From Vibrio penaeicida (GTDB lineage Bacteria > Pseudomonadota > Gammaproteobacteria > Enterobacterales > Vibrionaceae): a stretch of 64,000 nt of DNA. Positions 23,951 through 32,808 of this stretch are shown piece after piece. A model generated the notes under the pieces. The model did not search any database. It was not told where the DNA came from and saw only the letters and a list, made by a program, of their open reading frames with translations. A program made the position numbers and the translations under genes. Position 1 is the first letter of the stretch. Each line of letters starts with the position of its first letter. The stretch covers positions 31,617-95,616 of the forward strand of contig NZ_BFAQ01000042.1 in the NCBI RefSeq assembly GCF_002933855.1. Reading direction: 5' to 3'.

Positions 23951-24814
23951 CTAACGTAGCCGTGACAGGTAAGAACGTTGCGCCGTCTTGTAGAAAAGGT
24001 GTTGGCGCTCTTCTTCCGTCCAATTTGAAACCATTGTGTTTAAGCGTTGATGCCACTCCTGCGCCGATTCCACTAAAGCCACAACAGGCCAGTCGGAACC
24101 AAACAACAGCCTTTCTGCACCAAAGGCGGTTTTTAGATAGGCAATCACTTCCCCTAACAACCCTTCTGATTTTGAAAGGTCCCCAGCTTGGGTAACGAGA
24201 CCAGATACCTTACAAACGGAGTTTGGCATCGCCGCTATTGAGGCAATATCTTGTTTCCATTTCTCATAGGCTTTTTCGTCTTCCAAATAGGAGGCGATGG
24301 CAGGAATGCCTCCGTGATCAATAACGAAATACGTATCTGGGCATTGTTTGATGAGCGCTGCGGCATCTTCTAACTCTTGTGGGCGAATACAAACATCAAA
24401 AGAAAACCCAGCGTTACCTATCTCTTGCACGCCTTTAACAAACGATTCTTGCAAACAGTACCCTTGAGGGCGTTCTTCTGTATGAAGCACTTGCCTGAAT
24501 CCGACGACGTGTTTTGCATCGCTGTGGACGCGTTGTAAATAGGAGGTAATATCGCTCCGACATACATCAAGCGAAGCAACCATAGCAACGAGCGGTGAAT
24601 TAGGGTCGCGACACAACTGCCCTATAGCTTCGATTTCTTTGTCTTTTTGATTTTCAATCACATCCACTTCAACGTAGATGGCGCGATCGACCGATTTGAA
24701 ATCGGATTGGTACATTTCCAAGCTAAACGTTTTATTCAGCGCTTCAAATCCATTGACCCATGGTAAATCGAACTCATCCAAATCCCATAGATGCAAGTGA
24801 CTGTCTATGATCAT
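23951..24814 (-). CDS. Amidohydrolase-2 family, probable L-fuconolactonase
   Basis: 287 residues. Metal-binding HLH is at the start (IDSHLHLWD), FVIDHGGIPAI lies mid-protein, and LLFGSDWPV carries the final Asp. These are the features of sugar-lactone hydrolases of the L-rhamnono/L-fuconolactonase group. It hydrolyses the lactone to the aldonic acid, the substrate of the dehydratase. It is the first gene of the five-enzyme operon and is preceded by a 334-base promoter region. Confidence 0.85.
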   Translation of the reverse strand: MIIDSHLHLWDLDEFDLPWVNGFEALNKTFSLEMYQSDFKSVDRAIYVEVDVIENQKDKEIEAIGQLCRDPNSPLVAMVASLDVCRSDITSYLQRVHSDAKHVVGFRQVLHTEERPQGYCLQESFVKGVQEIGNAGFSFDVCIRPQELEDAAALIKQCPDTYFVIDHGGIPAIASYLEDEKAYEKWKQDIASIAAMPNSVCKVSGLVTQAGDLSKSEGLLGEVIAYLKTAFGAERLLFGSDWPVVALVESAQEWHQRLNTMVSNWTEEERQHLFYKTAQRSYLSRLR

Positions 24815-25148
24815 CTCTGATCTCCTTTTTCAGTTCGATATTTTAAATATAAAATTACATTTTAAATACGATATGTAAATCTATTTTTGGTTATTATTTG
24901 ATCAATTTAGCAGCTAGCGTGAAGTTGATCACGAAGAGCTTGTTCGAGATCTTCTTTGCAGCCGCTGATTATCGAAATGACTTAAAGAACTGGTGGGGTA
25001 ATTGAGTTAACGGGTGAAGTGAATTGGATAGTTAAAAATGAAGTGACACGAATGAACCCCTCACTTTGTAGATCCAAAGAAAGGGGTCAGAAAGAGGTTT
25101 TTGACTTACATGTGCATTCGTAACTAAAAGTAATTATTTAGGGCATTA
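24815..25148. promoter_or_regulatory. 334-base intergenic region with candidate operator direct repeats and a CRP-like site
   Basis: Two copies of ATTTTAAATA (24840-24849 and 24859-24868) stand 19 bases apart just upstream of the lactonase ribosome site and could be regulator half-sites. CGTGA-N6-TCACG at 24918-24933 matches CRP geometry with one change in each arm. A hairpin with ACCCCT/AGGGGT arms at about 25057-25088 lies after the TRAP operon. No gene is convincing here. Confidence 0.4.
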
Positions 25149-26438
25149 CTATAGTAAAGAAGGCAACCACAAGGTAATTGCGGGTAAGTAAGTCACCAAC
25201 ATGAGTACGGCTACCATAGCCAAGTAGAAAGGCAGCATGTGCCGAGCGGTGGTTTCTATTTTCACTTTCCCTATGCCGCACCCCACCATCAATGAAGTAC
25301 CTACAGGTGGAGTACATACACCAATACCCAAATTGAGCAACATAATAATGCCAAAGTGAATTGGATCGACGCCTATGGTTTTAGCGATGGGTAAAAGAAT
25401 GGGTGTAAGAATCAGAATTAACACCCCCATATCCATCAACATTCCCAATACCAACAACAATATGTTGATGGCTAACAGCACCACATAAGGGTTGTCCGAC
25501 AATCCCAAAATGAAATCAGCCAACAAACTCGGGACGCTGAGGAACGACAATAAATAACCAAATGCGGAAGAGGTCATGATAATCGCGATCACCATCGACA
25601 ACGTTTTCATGGTGTCGCTCATGATTTTCTTCATTTGGATGCGATTGACGCTTTTGTAAATCAATATTGTGACTAACAACGCATACGCCACCGCAACAGC
25701 CGCAGACTCTGTTGCGGTAAATATTCCCAATACAATCCCACCGATAATAATAACGATGGTAAACAGCCCAATAGAGGCTTCACTGGTAATCGCTAACCCT
25801 TCTTTTAGCGAATACTTTTTTCCTTGTGGGTGACCATAACGAATCGCCAAAAATCCACACAAAATCATGAGAGAAACACTCAGCAATATGCCCGGAACAT
25901 AACCTGCAACAAACAGCTGGCTAATCGGTAACCCACCAGCTGCCAACGCGTAGTAAATCATATTCTGACTGGGTGGAATCAATACCCCTTGCACGGAAGA
26001 CGTCACAGTAACCGCGACCGAATATTCTGCTGGGTAGCCACTGCGCTTCATGGCTGGAATCAAAAACGATCCAATCGACGCCACATCCGCAACCGACGAA
26101 CCTGAAATGCCACCAAAAAAAGTACTGGCGACAACATTGCCTTGCGCCATGCCCCCTCTAAATCGACCCACTAATACTTCAGAAAAACGCACCAATCGGT
26201 CAGATATCCCGCCTTCCGTCATAATGCTGCCGACGAGAATAAAAAATGGCACTGCAAGAAACGTAAAACTGAACATGCCATTAACCATTCGCTGCGCCAC
26301 AAGCAACAGTGGAAGGTCCAACTGCCAAGCGGTAAGCACTGAAGAAATGCCTAGTGCAAAAGCAATGGGCACTCTTAGTAACATTAAGGTTAAGAAACTA
26401 CCGAGTAGTACTGCAATTCCTACTTGATCCGCACTCAT
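25149..26438 (-). CDS. TRAP transporter large permease (DctM type)
   Basis: 429 residues with about twelve hydrophobic segments and the DctM pattern (LRVPIAFALGISS, FFGGISGSSVADVASIGSFLIPAMKRSGY, LLNLGIGVCTPPVGTSLMVGCGIG). It is the sodium-coupled transport subunit in the inner membrane. It overlaps dctQ by 4 bases (ATGA). Confidence 0.92.
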   Translation of the reverse strand: MSADQVGIAVLLGSFLTLMLLRVPIAFALGISSVLTAWQLDLPLLLVAQRMVNGMFSFTFLAVPFFILVGSIMTEGGISDRLVRFSEVLVGRFRGGMAQGNVVASTFFGGISGSSVADVASIGSFLIPAMKRSGYPAEYSVAVTVTSSVQGVLIPPSQNMIYYALAAGGLPISQLFVAGYVPGILLSVSLMILCGFLAIRYGHPQGKKYSLKEGLAITSEASIGLFTIVIIIGGIVLGIFTATESAAVAVAYALLVTILIYKSVNRIQMKKIMSDTMKTLSMVIAIIMTSSAFGYLLSFLSVPSLLADFILGLSDNPYVVLLAINILLLVLGMLMDMGVLILILTPILLPIAKTIGVDPIHFGIIMLLNLGIGVCTPPVGTSLMVGCGIGKVKIETTARHMLPFYLAMVAVLMLVTYLPAITLWLPSLL

Positions 26439-26920
26439 AACGATCCCTCTTCTTTTTCCCTTACGTCTCCCGTCACAATGTTGGTGATCGCATTAATAAG
26501 AGTCAGAATAGCCCCGACAACGGCTGAATAATAAAGTAGCTGCTTTGGTAAACCGGAAGCAGGAAGTATCTGCGCTCCCGCAATGTTTACCAACGTTTGA
26601 GCATTCATGAGTAGAATGAAAGAAAAGCCAGCAATGCAGAAATAGGCAAAGTAATCGAGTGACTTACCAATAGGTATTGGCGCTTTGTCTCGCAAGTAAG
26701 TGATGGCAACATGAGAGTGCGTTTTCACCCCCACGGCAATAGACAACATTCCGTACCACACCAAAAACAACATGGCGACTTCTTCAGACCAACTGGTTGG
26801 CTTGTTAAACACATATCGTAGAACAACCTGCATGACCGTTATCACGACAATCAGTTCAAGCAGTCGGTTAGCTACCCATGCAACAATTTGATTCAGTTTC
26901 GTTATTAGCAGACTCATCAT
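26435..26920 (-). CDS. TRAP transporter small permease (DctQ type)
   Basis: 161 residues with four hydrophobic segments. The DctQ signature is VMQVVLRYVFNKPTSWSEEVA, followed by LFLVWYGMLSIAVGVKTHSHVAI. It partners the DctM protein. An ATG-ATG start leaves a one-codon ambiguity. Confidence 0.9.
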   Translation of the reverse strand: MMSLLITKLNQIVAWVANRLLELIVVITVMQVVLRYVFNKPTSWSEEVAMLFLVWYGMLSIAVGVKTHSHVAITYLRDKAPIPIGKSLDYFAYFCIAGFSFILLMNAQTLVNIAGAQILPASGLPKQLLYYSAVVGAILTLINAITNIVTGDVREKEEGSL

Positions 26921-26971
26921 TTTGGCTCCGAGAGCTTTGTGCTTACCCTATTTCTACGTTCAATCGCAACT

Positions 26972-26987
26972 CTACGTTTCAACGTAG
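26972..26987 (-). promoter_or_regulatory. Intercistronic hairpin between the dctP and dctQ genes
   Basis: CTACGT-TTCA-ACGTAG within a 95-base gap that also contains further CTACG repeats. It has no T-run, so it probably stabilises the upstream binding-protein mRNA. Confidence 0.45.
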
Positions 26988-27015
26988 CCCTACGGTTTAA
27001 GGCAAGCACTCCGCA

Positions 27016-27987
27016 CTATTTCACTGCCTTAATTTTGCTAACAAGAGGTAACAGTTTCGGAAATTCTTCATATACGGGCTGAACCGCTTCTTGGAAAGGT
27101 GTATTGTCGATAACCGTGACTTTTACACCCGCTGCAACCACTTTCTTTTTTGCATCAATGTTGGCGCGAATCATCAGGTCTCGCTCAAAGATCGCCGCTT
27201 CTTTCGCTGCTCTAGAGATAGCTTCGCGCTGATTCTGAGGAAGGGAGTCATATTTCGCTTTATTCATGATCAGTATAGCGGGTGGGCTCAAATGACCATC
27301 TTCAACATAGTTAGGTGCGACTTCATAGTGACCAGATGTGAGATAACTTACGTAGTCGTTCTCAGCACCATCGATCACACCTGTTTGTAAGCTAGAGAAC
27401 ACTTCACCGTAGTTCATTGGTGTTGCCACACCCCCAACCAAATTAACCATGCTGATCGAAATAGGCGATTTCTGAACTCGGATCTTTAGCCCTTTCATGT
27501 CTTCGATAGAGTTTACAGGGTTGTCTTTCGTGGTATAAAAGCTGCGGGTTCCTGCTTCCATGTATTCGAAACCGATTAAGCCGTATTTCGCCATATCAGC
27601 ACGAACTTCATCTCCTACTTTGCTATCTAAAACACGGTATTTGTGCTTCACATTTTTAAAAATATAAGGAAGCGTAAACACACCAATGCTTGGCGATACA
27701 TTCGCCAGAGTCACGCTGTTCACACGAGTTAAGTCGATAATTCCAGCTTGAGTTTGCTCAATGGTTTCCGCCTCTTGCCCTAACTGAGCACCCGAGAACA
27801 CTTTTACTTTTATTTCACCATTTGAGTATGTCGATGCAAGCTCAGCAAATTTATGCATCGCCACAGTAACGGGATTGGATTCTGGCTGGTTTTCTGCCAA
27901 GCGTAACGTTGTTGCCATCGATAAACTCGGCACCAGTATTGCTGCAATTGAGCAACTAATTAAACCTTTCGTTAGTGTCCATTTCAT
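27016..27987 (-). CDS. TRAP transporter periplasmic substrate-binding protein (DctP type)
   Basis: 323 residues with a signal peptide ending near SLSMA. DctP-family features: LRLAENQPESNPVTVAMHKFAE, SGAQLGQEAETIEQTQAG, and the carboxylate-binding Arg in MKGLKIRVQKS. The stretch YGEVFSSLQTGVIDGAENDY resembles sugar-acid (uronate) binders. With uxuA/uxuB and the sugar-acid operon nearby, uptake of a hexuronate, fuconate or similar acid is likely. The specific ligand is an inference. Confidence 0.87.
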   Translation of the reverse strand: MKWTLTKGLISCSIAAILVPSLSMATTLRLAENQPESNPVTVAMHKFAELASTYSNGEIKVKVFSGAQLGQEAETIEQTQAGIIDLTRVNSVTLANVSPSIGVFTLPYIFKNVKHKYRVLDSKVGDEVRADMAKYGLIGFEYMEAGTRSFYTTKDNPVNSIEDMKGLKIRVQKSPISISMVNLVGGVATPMNYGEVFSSLQTGVIDGAENDYVSYLTSGHYEVAPNYVEDGHLSPPAILIMNKAKYDSLPQNQREAISRAAKEAAIFERDLMIRANIDAKKKVVAAGVKVTVIDNTPFQEAVQPVYEEFPKLLPLVSKIKAVK

Positions 27988-28102
27988 GTCCTATACTCCT
28001 TGTTTACTCGGCTATTCCTAAGCCAAATATTGGGTTATTTAGCGGATACGCTTTCGCCATGCCGCCTGTTCCTTTATTCATTTCACGGTGTTGCTTGACC
28101 GC

Positions 28103-29302
28103 TTACTCGTGGCTCTCTTTTATCGTGTGACTGATCGAGTGTTTACCTAAATACGCAGCCATTAAAAATGGACCATCAGGGGTTAAAGACCATTCAAGAA
28201 ACTCTGCTCTATCCCCTACTCTAGGCATTGTGTTTGGATGCGAGAGCAATTGGAGAGGGTTGTGCCGTGTGATTTGGAGCAGTTCAGACATCGTTAACCC
28301 GCACCACTTCATTGTGTCACGTAGCATTTTGTCCATTCGTGCTGATGAACCCGCGAAGTAAGGGGATCCAGGAATGCGGACTACTCCATCGGAACAAAGC
28401 TCAATCTCTGCTTCTCCCAACCAATAACGCCCCGGTTGCTGTGCTAACCCTCCAGCGGCTGTCGCATCCGTTGTTAAAACAGCACGTGGTAACGTTTTTG
28501 CACGCAACCACGCCTTAAGCATTTCGGGTTTCACATGAAGCCCGTCGGCAATGAAACTGGCATAGAGACCATCATGAGCCAATTGCGCCATCAGCGGGTT
28601 ATCCACCTTATGCAGTTGATGCGCCAAACCGTTTCCTAAATGCGTTGAAAGAATCGCGCCCGCGTTTACTGCTTCACTGATTTTTTCTGAGCTCGCGTTG
28701 GTGTGCCCTAGCGCAACGGTAATCCCTTCCGATTTGAGAAATGAAATCAGATCAATCACGCCTTCAATTTCCGGAGCAACCGTCATGAGCTTGATAGGCT
28801 TCGAAGACAATGACTGCAATTTTTTAACAATCGCAACAGAACCCGGAATCATCGCTTTTTTTGGATGAGCGCCAACAAAGCCCTCTTTAGGAGATAAGAA
28901 TGGTCCTTCAATGTGATAACCCATGACCATTTCTTTGCCCAAAGCACTTTGCTTTACCGCGTCATCTAATTCCTGAAGGAGGCGGTAGAGTTTGTTTTCT
29001 TCCGCCGAAATCAATGTCGGTAAGCAGCGGGTGACGCCACATTCCAGCATTGCCGAGAAAGCGCTATCCAACTTCTCTGCTGTTACACCATAAGAATTAA
29101 AATCAAGTCCGTTGAACCCGTTGATCTGAATATCCACCAGCCCCGGAGTAACAACAGAATCCTGTTCATTCATATCAAGGTGAAACGCAGGCACTTCGTT
29201 TGTAATCCGAGAGATGATGCCCAATTCATTGATGTCATATCGCATCAAAGGCCGATCATCACCTGAATACACCAGTAGGCTTTTCAAACTAGCGCTACTC
29301 AT
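28103..29302 (-). CDS. nagA: N-acetylglucosamine-6-phosphate deacetylase
   Basis: 399 residues. Motifs in order: GLVDIQINGFNGLDFN, GYHIEGPFLSPKEGFVGAHP, VALGHTNAS, STHLGNGLAHQLHKVDNP, and LTTDATAAGG with the catalytic Asp. It converts GlcNAc-6-P to GlcN-6-P and acetate in the cytoplasm. It overlaps nagB by 8 bases and is probably in one transcript with it and possibly with the TRAP genes. Confidence 0.92.
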   Translation of the reverse strand: MSSASLKSLLVYSGDDRPLMRYDINELGIISRITNEVPAFHLDMNEQDSVVTPGLVDIQINGFNGLDFNSYGVTAEKLDSAFSAMLECGVTRCLPTLISAEENKLYRLLQELDDAVKQSALGKEMVMGYHIEGPFLSPKEGFVGAHPKKAMIPGSVAIVKKLQSLSSKPIKLMTVAPEIEGVIDLISFLKSEGITVALGHTNASSEKISEAVNAGAILSTHLGNGLAHQLHKVDNPLMAQLAHDGLYASFIADGLHVKPEMLKAWLRAKTLPRAVLTTDATAAGGLAQQPGRYWLGEAEIELCSDGVVRIPGSPYFAGSSARMDKMLRDTMKWCGLTMSELLQITRHNPLQLLSHPNTMPRVGDRAEFLEWSLTPDGPFLMAAYLGKHSISHTIKESHE

Positions 29303-30050
29303 TTCGACCTCTTAGGCTCAATAAGCTTGCAGCTTCATTGTCCAAAAATACGGATGTCGACGAGTGCTTTTGCAACACAGACGCCGGATGAAGAACGGAT
29401 ATATCACCTTCTAAGCAGTGACGAACGGCTTGCGCTTTTCTCTTCGAAGGTACGGTGCAAATAATGTGTTCACTTTTCAGAATCTGCTGAATAGACATGG
29501 ATATCGCTTGAGTAGGAACCTCTTCCATTGAAGCAAACCACCCTTCGCCTAACTGCTGTTCTCGGCATGCTTCATCTAATTCAACTTGAATATAAGGCGT
29601 GGTCACTTCAAAGTCAGCGGGCGGATCGTTAAACGCTAAGTGACCGTTTTCACCGATCCCAACAAACGCTACGTCGATACTTACTTCGGCCATCTTCTCG
29701 TTGAGCTTTGTCAATTCTTCATGAAGGGGGGACGCATCTCCATTGACATAATTGATGGAATGAAGACCTAGCAGTTTGTCGGCAACTCGCTCTCTCAAAT
29801 AACGCCTAAAGCTAGCTGGATGTTCATCACTCAAACCTACATATTCGTCGAGATGGAAAATGGATACCTTTGACCAATCAATTCCTGCATTAACGATCAG
29901 ATTAGAAAGCATTGAAAACTGGCTGGTGCCCGTAGCCAAAATCACGTTCGCATGCCCTTTGTTCTCAATAGCTTGTTGAACGAGCTGCGCTCCGTGCTGG
30001 GCAGCGGCTGCCCCCATAGATGCTTCGTCTAACCATCTAGATATTTCCAT
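29295..30050 (-). CDS. nagB: Glucosamine-6-phosphate deaminase
   Basis: 251 residues, slightly shorter than the allosteric enterobacterial enzyme (266). ATGTSQF lies in the phosphate loop, FHLDEYVG carries the catalytic Asp, and GIGENGHLAFNDPPADF carries the catalytic motif. It converts GlcN-6-P to fructose-6-P and ammonia. It is the first gene of the minus-strand unit and diverges from the ROK regulator gene. Confidence 0.9.
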   Translation of the reverse strand: MEISRWLDEASMGAAAAQHGAQLVQQAIENKGHANVILATGTSQFSMLSNLIVNAGIDWSKVSIFHLDEYVGLSDEHPASFRRYLRERVADKLLGLHSINYVNGDASPLHEELTKLNEKMAEVSIDVAFVGIGENGHLAFNDPPADFEVTTPYIQVELDEACREQQLGEGWFASMEEVPTQAISMSIQQILKSEHIICTVPSKRKAQAVRHCLEGDISVLHPASVLQKHSSTSVFLDNEAASLLSLRGRNE

Positions 30051-30121
30051 TGTTTCTTACTCCACAAATCTGGTTATGTGCGAATCACATGTTCATTTCT
30101 TAAACACAAACTTGTCATTAA

Positions 30122-30162
30122 TTACACTTGCTGTAAATAACTATTTTTTACACAATGTGTAA
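30122..30162. promoter_or_regulatory. Pair of 15-bp inverted repeats, candidate ROK operators
   Basis: TTACACTTGCTGTAA (30122-30136) and TTACACAATGTGTAA (30148-30162) share TTACAC-N4-GTAA and are 26 bases apart centre to centre. They lie in the 258-base gap between the divergent nagB and ROK genes. A further ATGTG/CACAT inverted repeat lies at 30076-30090. Confidence 0.55.
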
Positions 30163-30308
30163 TTATATAAGTGAGCGTTTAGAAAAAGCGGATAGGCGCT
30201 ACTTTCAACTATTTGTTTTTTATTGGATAAAAGACAAGGTCCTAGCCAGATTAACGTCGTTGCCAATCCCATAATTGAATGGCAAAAATTTGAAGGAAAT
30301 CACCATTT

Positions 30309-31532
30309 ATGTCGTCTGCATCAACCTCAAAAACGTCGACTAACCTCTCTTTTTGTGAACGTCTCTCGACATCATTGGAACAGCTCGATTTACAATTAAC
30401 CCAACTGTCTGACAAACGAAAAAACCAACTATTACGTGCCATTTTTAGCCAGCCAGCACCCACTAGAAAAAGCTTAAGCCAAGAATACAGATTGCGCCCC
30501 GCGACGGTGACTGAACTGGTTGGGGAGCTTATTGAACTGGGTTTGGTTATCGAAGATCGAACCATTAATCCATCGAAGCCAGGGAGACCTGAAGTGTTTT
30601 TACGCGTTCAGCCTAACGCGCTGTCGGGCATTGTTATCACCATCGATTCGCTGACCATTTATGCGCATCTCATTAACTTGAAGGGCGAAGTCGTTGGCTC
30701 GTCTTCAAAAACGCTTAACGATCACGAACTTTCAAACCAACAAATACTGAATCAGTTTGAAACGCTGGCAAATACCTTAATCCAGTCGTCTCCAGAGTCC
30801 AGTATAGTGGGCATCACCTGTTCATTACCGGGCTTAGTGGATGAAGATAAAGTGAGTTGGGTCTACGCCAATCGTTGGCCTGAAGTCACCAACCTTTCGT
30901 TCGAGCCTCTTTCAAACAACACCAAACTACCCGTTAAAATAGCCAAAAACCTCAACAACGAATTACGTGCTCGTTTACTCCGCCATCCAGAAAATAAAAA
31001 AGAATCAGTGCTGAATATCCACTGGGGTTACGGGATCGGAACATCCTATGCGTTGCGCGGACAAGTACTTCATACCCCCATAGGTGGTTTTGGCGAACTG
31101 GGGCAAACGTCCATTTTTATAGGGGACAAGCTTGTTACCGTGGAATCGGTGGCATCCCTAAGAGCCATTGAAGGGGAATTGAAGTCACACGTTCAAAATG
31201 TTCCCGTTAATGAAGCGGGATTCGAGGAAATGTTCAATGAAAAAGAGATCGCCGATTTACCCGTGATAAACCAAGCAATAGAGCTAATGAGCGCCACACT
31301 AATGAATGCGTTTTTGGTTCTGTTTCCTCAGCAAATCGTGATTACTGGACCTTTTGCCCAAAGCCCAGAAATATTCAAACGATTAGAGCAAAGCTTTACC
31401 GAGAAACTACCCAAATTTGTGTCGAGAGAAGTCACGTTGCATGTGGGACAGCGTGCCAAAGCGGATGAGCTATTTGGCGCGCTTTCACCGCTATTTCAAA
31501 CTGAAATACTCACGCGGTTAAAAAGTCGTTAG
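30309..31532 (+). CDS. ROK-family transcriptional regulator (NagC/Mlc-like)
   Basis: 407 residues. An N-terminal winged helix (RKNQLLRAIFSQPAPTRKSLSQEYRLRPATVTELVGELIELGL) precedes a ROK domain (VGITCSLPGLVDEDKV, then HWGYGIGTSYALRGQVLHTPIGGFGELGQT). The ExGH-type zinc site of NagC is degenerate. It is divergent from nagB and convergent with uxuA, overlapping its 3' end by 4 bases, so it probably controls the amino-sugar or uronate genes. Confidence 0.88.
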   Translation: MSSASTSKTSTNLSFCERLSTSLEQLDLQLTQLSDKRKNQLLRAIFSQPAPTRKSLSQEYRLRPATVTELVGELIELGLVIEDRTINPSKPGRPEVFLRVQPNALSGIVITIDSLTIYAHLINLKGEVVGSSSKTLNDHELSNQQILNQFETLANTLIQSSPESSIVGITCSLPGLVDEDKVSWVYANRWPEVTNLSFEPLSNNTKLPVKIAKNLNNELRARLLRHPENKKESVLNIHWGYGIGTSYALRGQVLHTPIGGFGELGQTSIFIGDKLVTVESVASLRAIEGELKSHVQNVPVNEAGFEEMFNEKEIADLPVINQAIELMSATLMNAFLVLFPQQIVITGPFAQSPEIFKRLEQSFTEKLPKFVSREVTLHVGQRAKADELFGALSPLFQTEILTRLKSR

Positions 31533-32719
31533 ACGTTGCCAGCCTCTAACGCTCGCTTGATACCGAGCTCTAGCCCTCGGAATTCACCAAGCCCTTTTAA
31601 ACGGCCAATGCACGAGTAGCCAGGGTTGGTCGATTTGTTCAAATCGTCTATCATCTGGTGCCCATGATCTGGGCGCATCGGAATAGAGCGGTTGTCGCCA
31701 TTTCCCCGCCTTCGAGACTCCTCTTTCAACAGTGCCAATACTACCGAATACATATCAACGTCCCCTTCTAAATGCGCTGCTTCGTGAAAGCTTTGAGGGT
31801 TTTCTTCTCTTTGAGTCGAACGCAAATGTGTGAAAAATATTCGGTCGTGAAACGTTTGAATCATATTCACCAAATCATTATCTTCTCGAACACCGTAGGA
31901 ACCGGTACAGAACGTAAAGCCGTTGTTTTCACTTGGGACCGATTCCGCCAACCAAGTCATATCTTCAATGGTTGAAACAATTCGAGGAAGCCCCAAAATG
32001 GGCCTGGGTGGATCGTCGGGATGAACCGCCATTTTGATATTATGTTGTTCGCATATTGGCATCAGCGCATCAAGAAATAGCTTAAGATTAGAACGAAGTG
32101 TTTCCTTATCAACTTCATCGTAACGAATAAGGTGAGCGCGAAACTCATCCAAGCTATACCCTTCTTCTGCCCCCGGAAGCCCAGCTATGATGTTTGCCGT
32201 TAGCTTATCAATATCGTCTTGGGTCATGTTCAAAAATACGTCATGCGCATCGGTTTTTTCCGCTTTGCTGTACTGCTGCTCGGCCCCTTCTCGCTTCAAA
32301 ATATACAACTCAAACACGGAAAAAAGCGTGTGGTCAAACCGCAACGCCTTTGAGCCATCGGATAGCTCATATTCCAAGTCTGTACGTGTCCAATCCAGAA
32401 CTGGCATAAAGTTGTAGCACACGGTATCAATACCGCATGCAGCAAGGTTTATGAGTGTCTGCTTGTAGTTTTCAATCCAGGTTTTCCAATCACGCTTTCT
32501 TAGCTTTATGTCTTCATGCACGGGGACACTTTCCACGACAGACCACGTTAACCCTGCATCTTCAATTTGAGCTTTTCTGATGCTGATTTCTTCTAGGCTC
32601 CATGCCTCACCATTGGGAATATGATGCAATGCTGTCACTATCCCTGTCGCTCCTGCTTGCCTGATATCTTGTAAAGACACGGGATCCTGTGGTCCGTACC
32701 AGCGCCAAGTCTGCTCCAT
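31529..32719 (-). CDS. uxuA: Mannonate dehydratase
   Basis: 396 residues with the UxuA sequence throughout: MEQTWRWYGPQDPVSLQDIRQ, GIVTALHHIPNGEAWS, VCYNFMPVLDWTRTDL, MAVHPDDPPRPILGLPRIVST, FCTGSYGVREDNDL and IPMRPDHGHQMIDDL. It dehydrates D-mannonate to 2-keto-3-deoxy-gluconate. It is divergent from uxuB across a strong palindrome. Confidence 0.95.
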   Translation of the reverse strand: MEQTWRWYGPQDPVSLQDIRQAGATGIVTALHHIPNGEAWSLEEISIRKAQIEDAGLTWSVVESVPVHEDIKLRKRDWKTWIENYKQTLINLAACGIDTVCYNFMPVLDWTRTDLEYELSDGSKALRFDHTLFSVFELYILKREGAEQQYSKAEKTDAHDVFLNMTQDDIDKLTANIIAGLPGAEEGYSLDEFRAHLIRYDEVDKETLRSNLKLFLDALMPICEQHNIKMAVHPDDPPRPILGLPRIVSTIEDMTWLAESVPSENNGFTFCTGSYGVREDNDLVNMIQTFHDRIFFTHLRSTQREENPQSFHEAAHLEGDVDMYSVVLALLKEESRRRGNGDNRSIPMRPDHGHQMIDDLNKSTNPGYSCIGRLKGLGEFRGLELGIKRALEAGNV

Positions 32720-32750
32720 AACTCACTCCATTTGAATGATCGCTTGATTG

Positions 32751-32787
32751 AAAATAATTAATAACATAACCTGTTATTAATTATTTT
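32751..32787. promoter_or_regulatory. Perfect 16-bp inverted repeat between uxuA and uxuB
   Basis: Arms AAAATAATTAATAACA and its exact complement are separated by 5 bases (TAACC), centred in the 89-base divergent promoter. It is an operator candidate controlling both genes. The AT-rich arms would overlap the promoter elements. Confidence 0.7.
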
Positions 32788-32808
32788 GTAAATACCATTG
32801 GTGAAAAT

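Noticed and set aside
24894..24972. Minus-strand peptide-like stretch GCKEDLEQALRDQLHASC
   Set aside because: No start codon, and a stop lies directly upstream; at most a decayed fragment.
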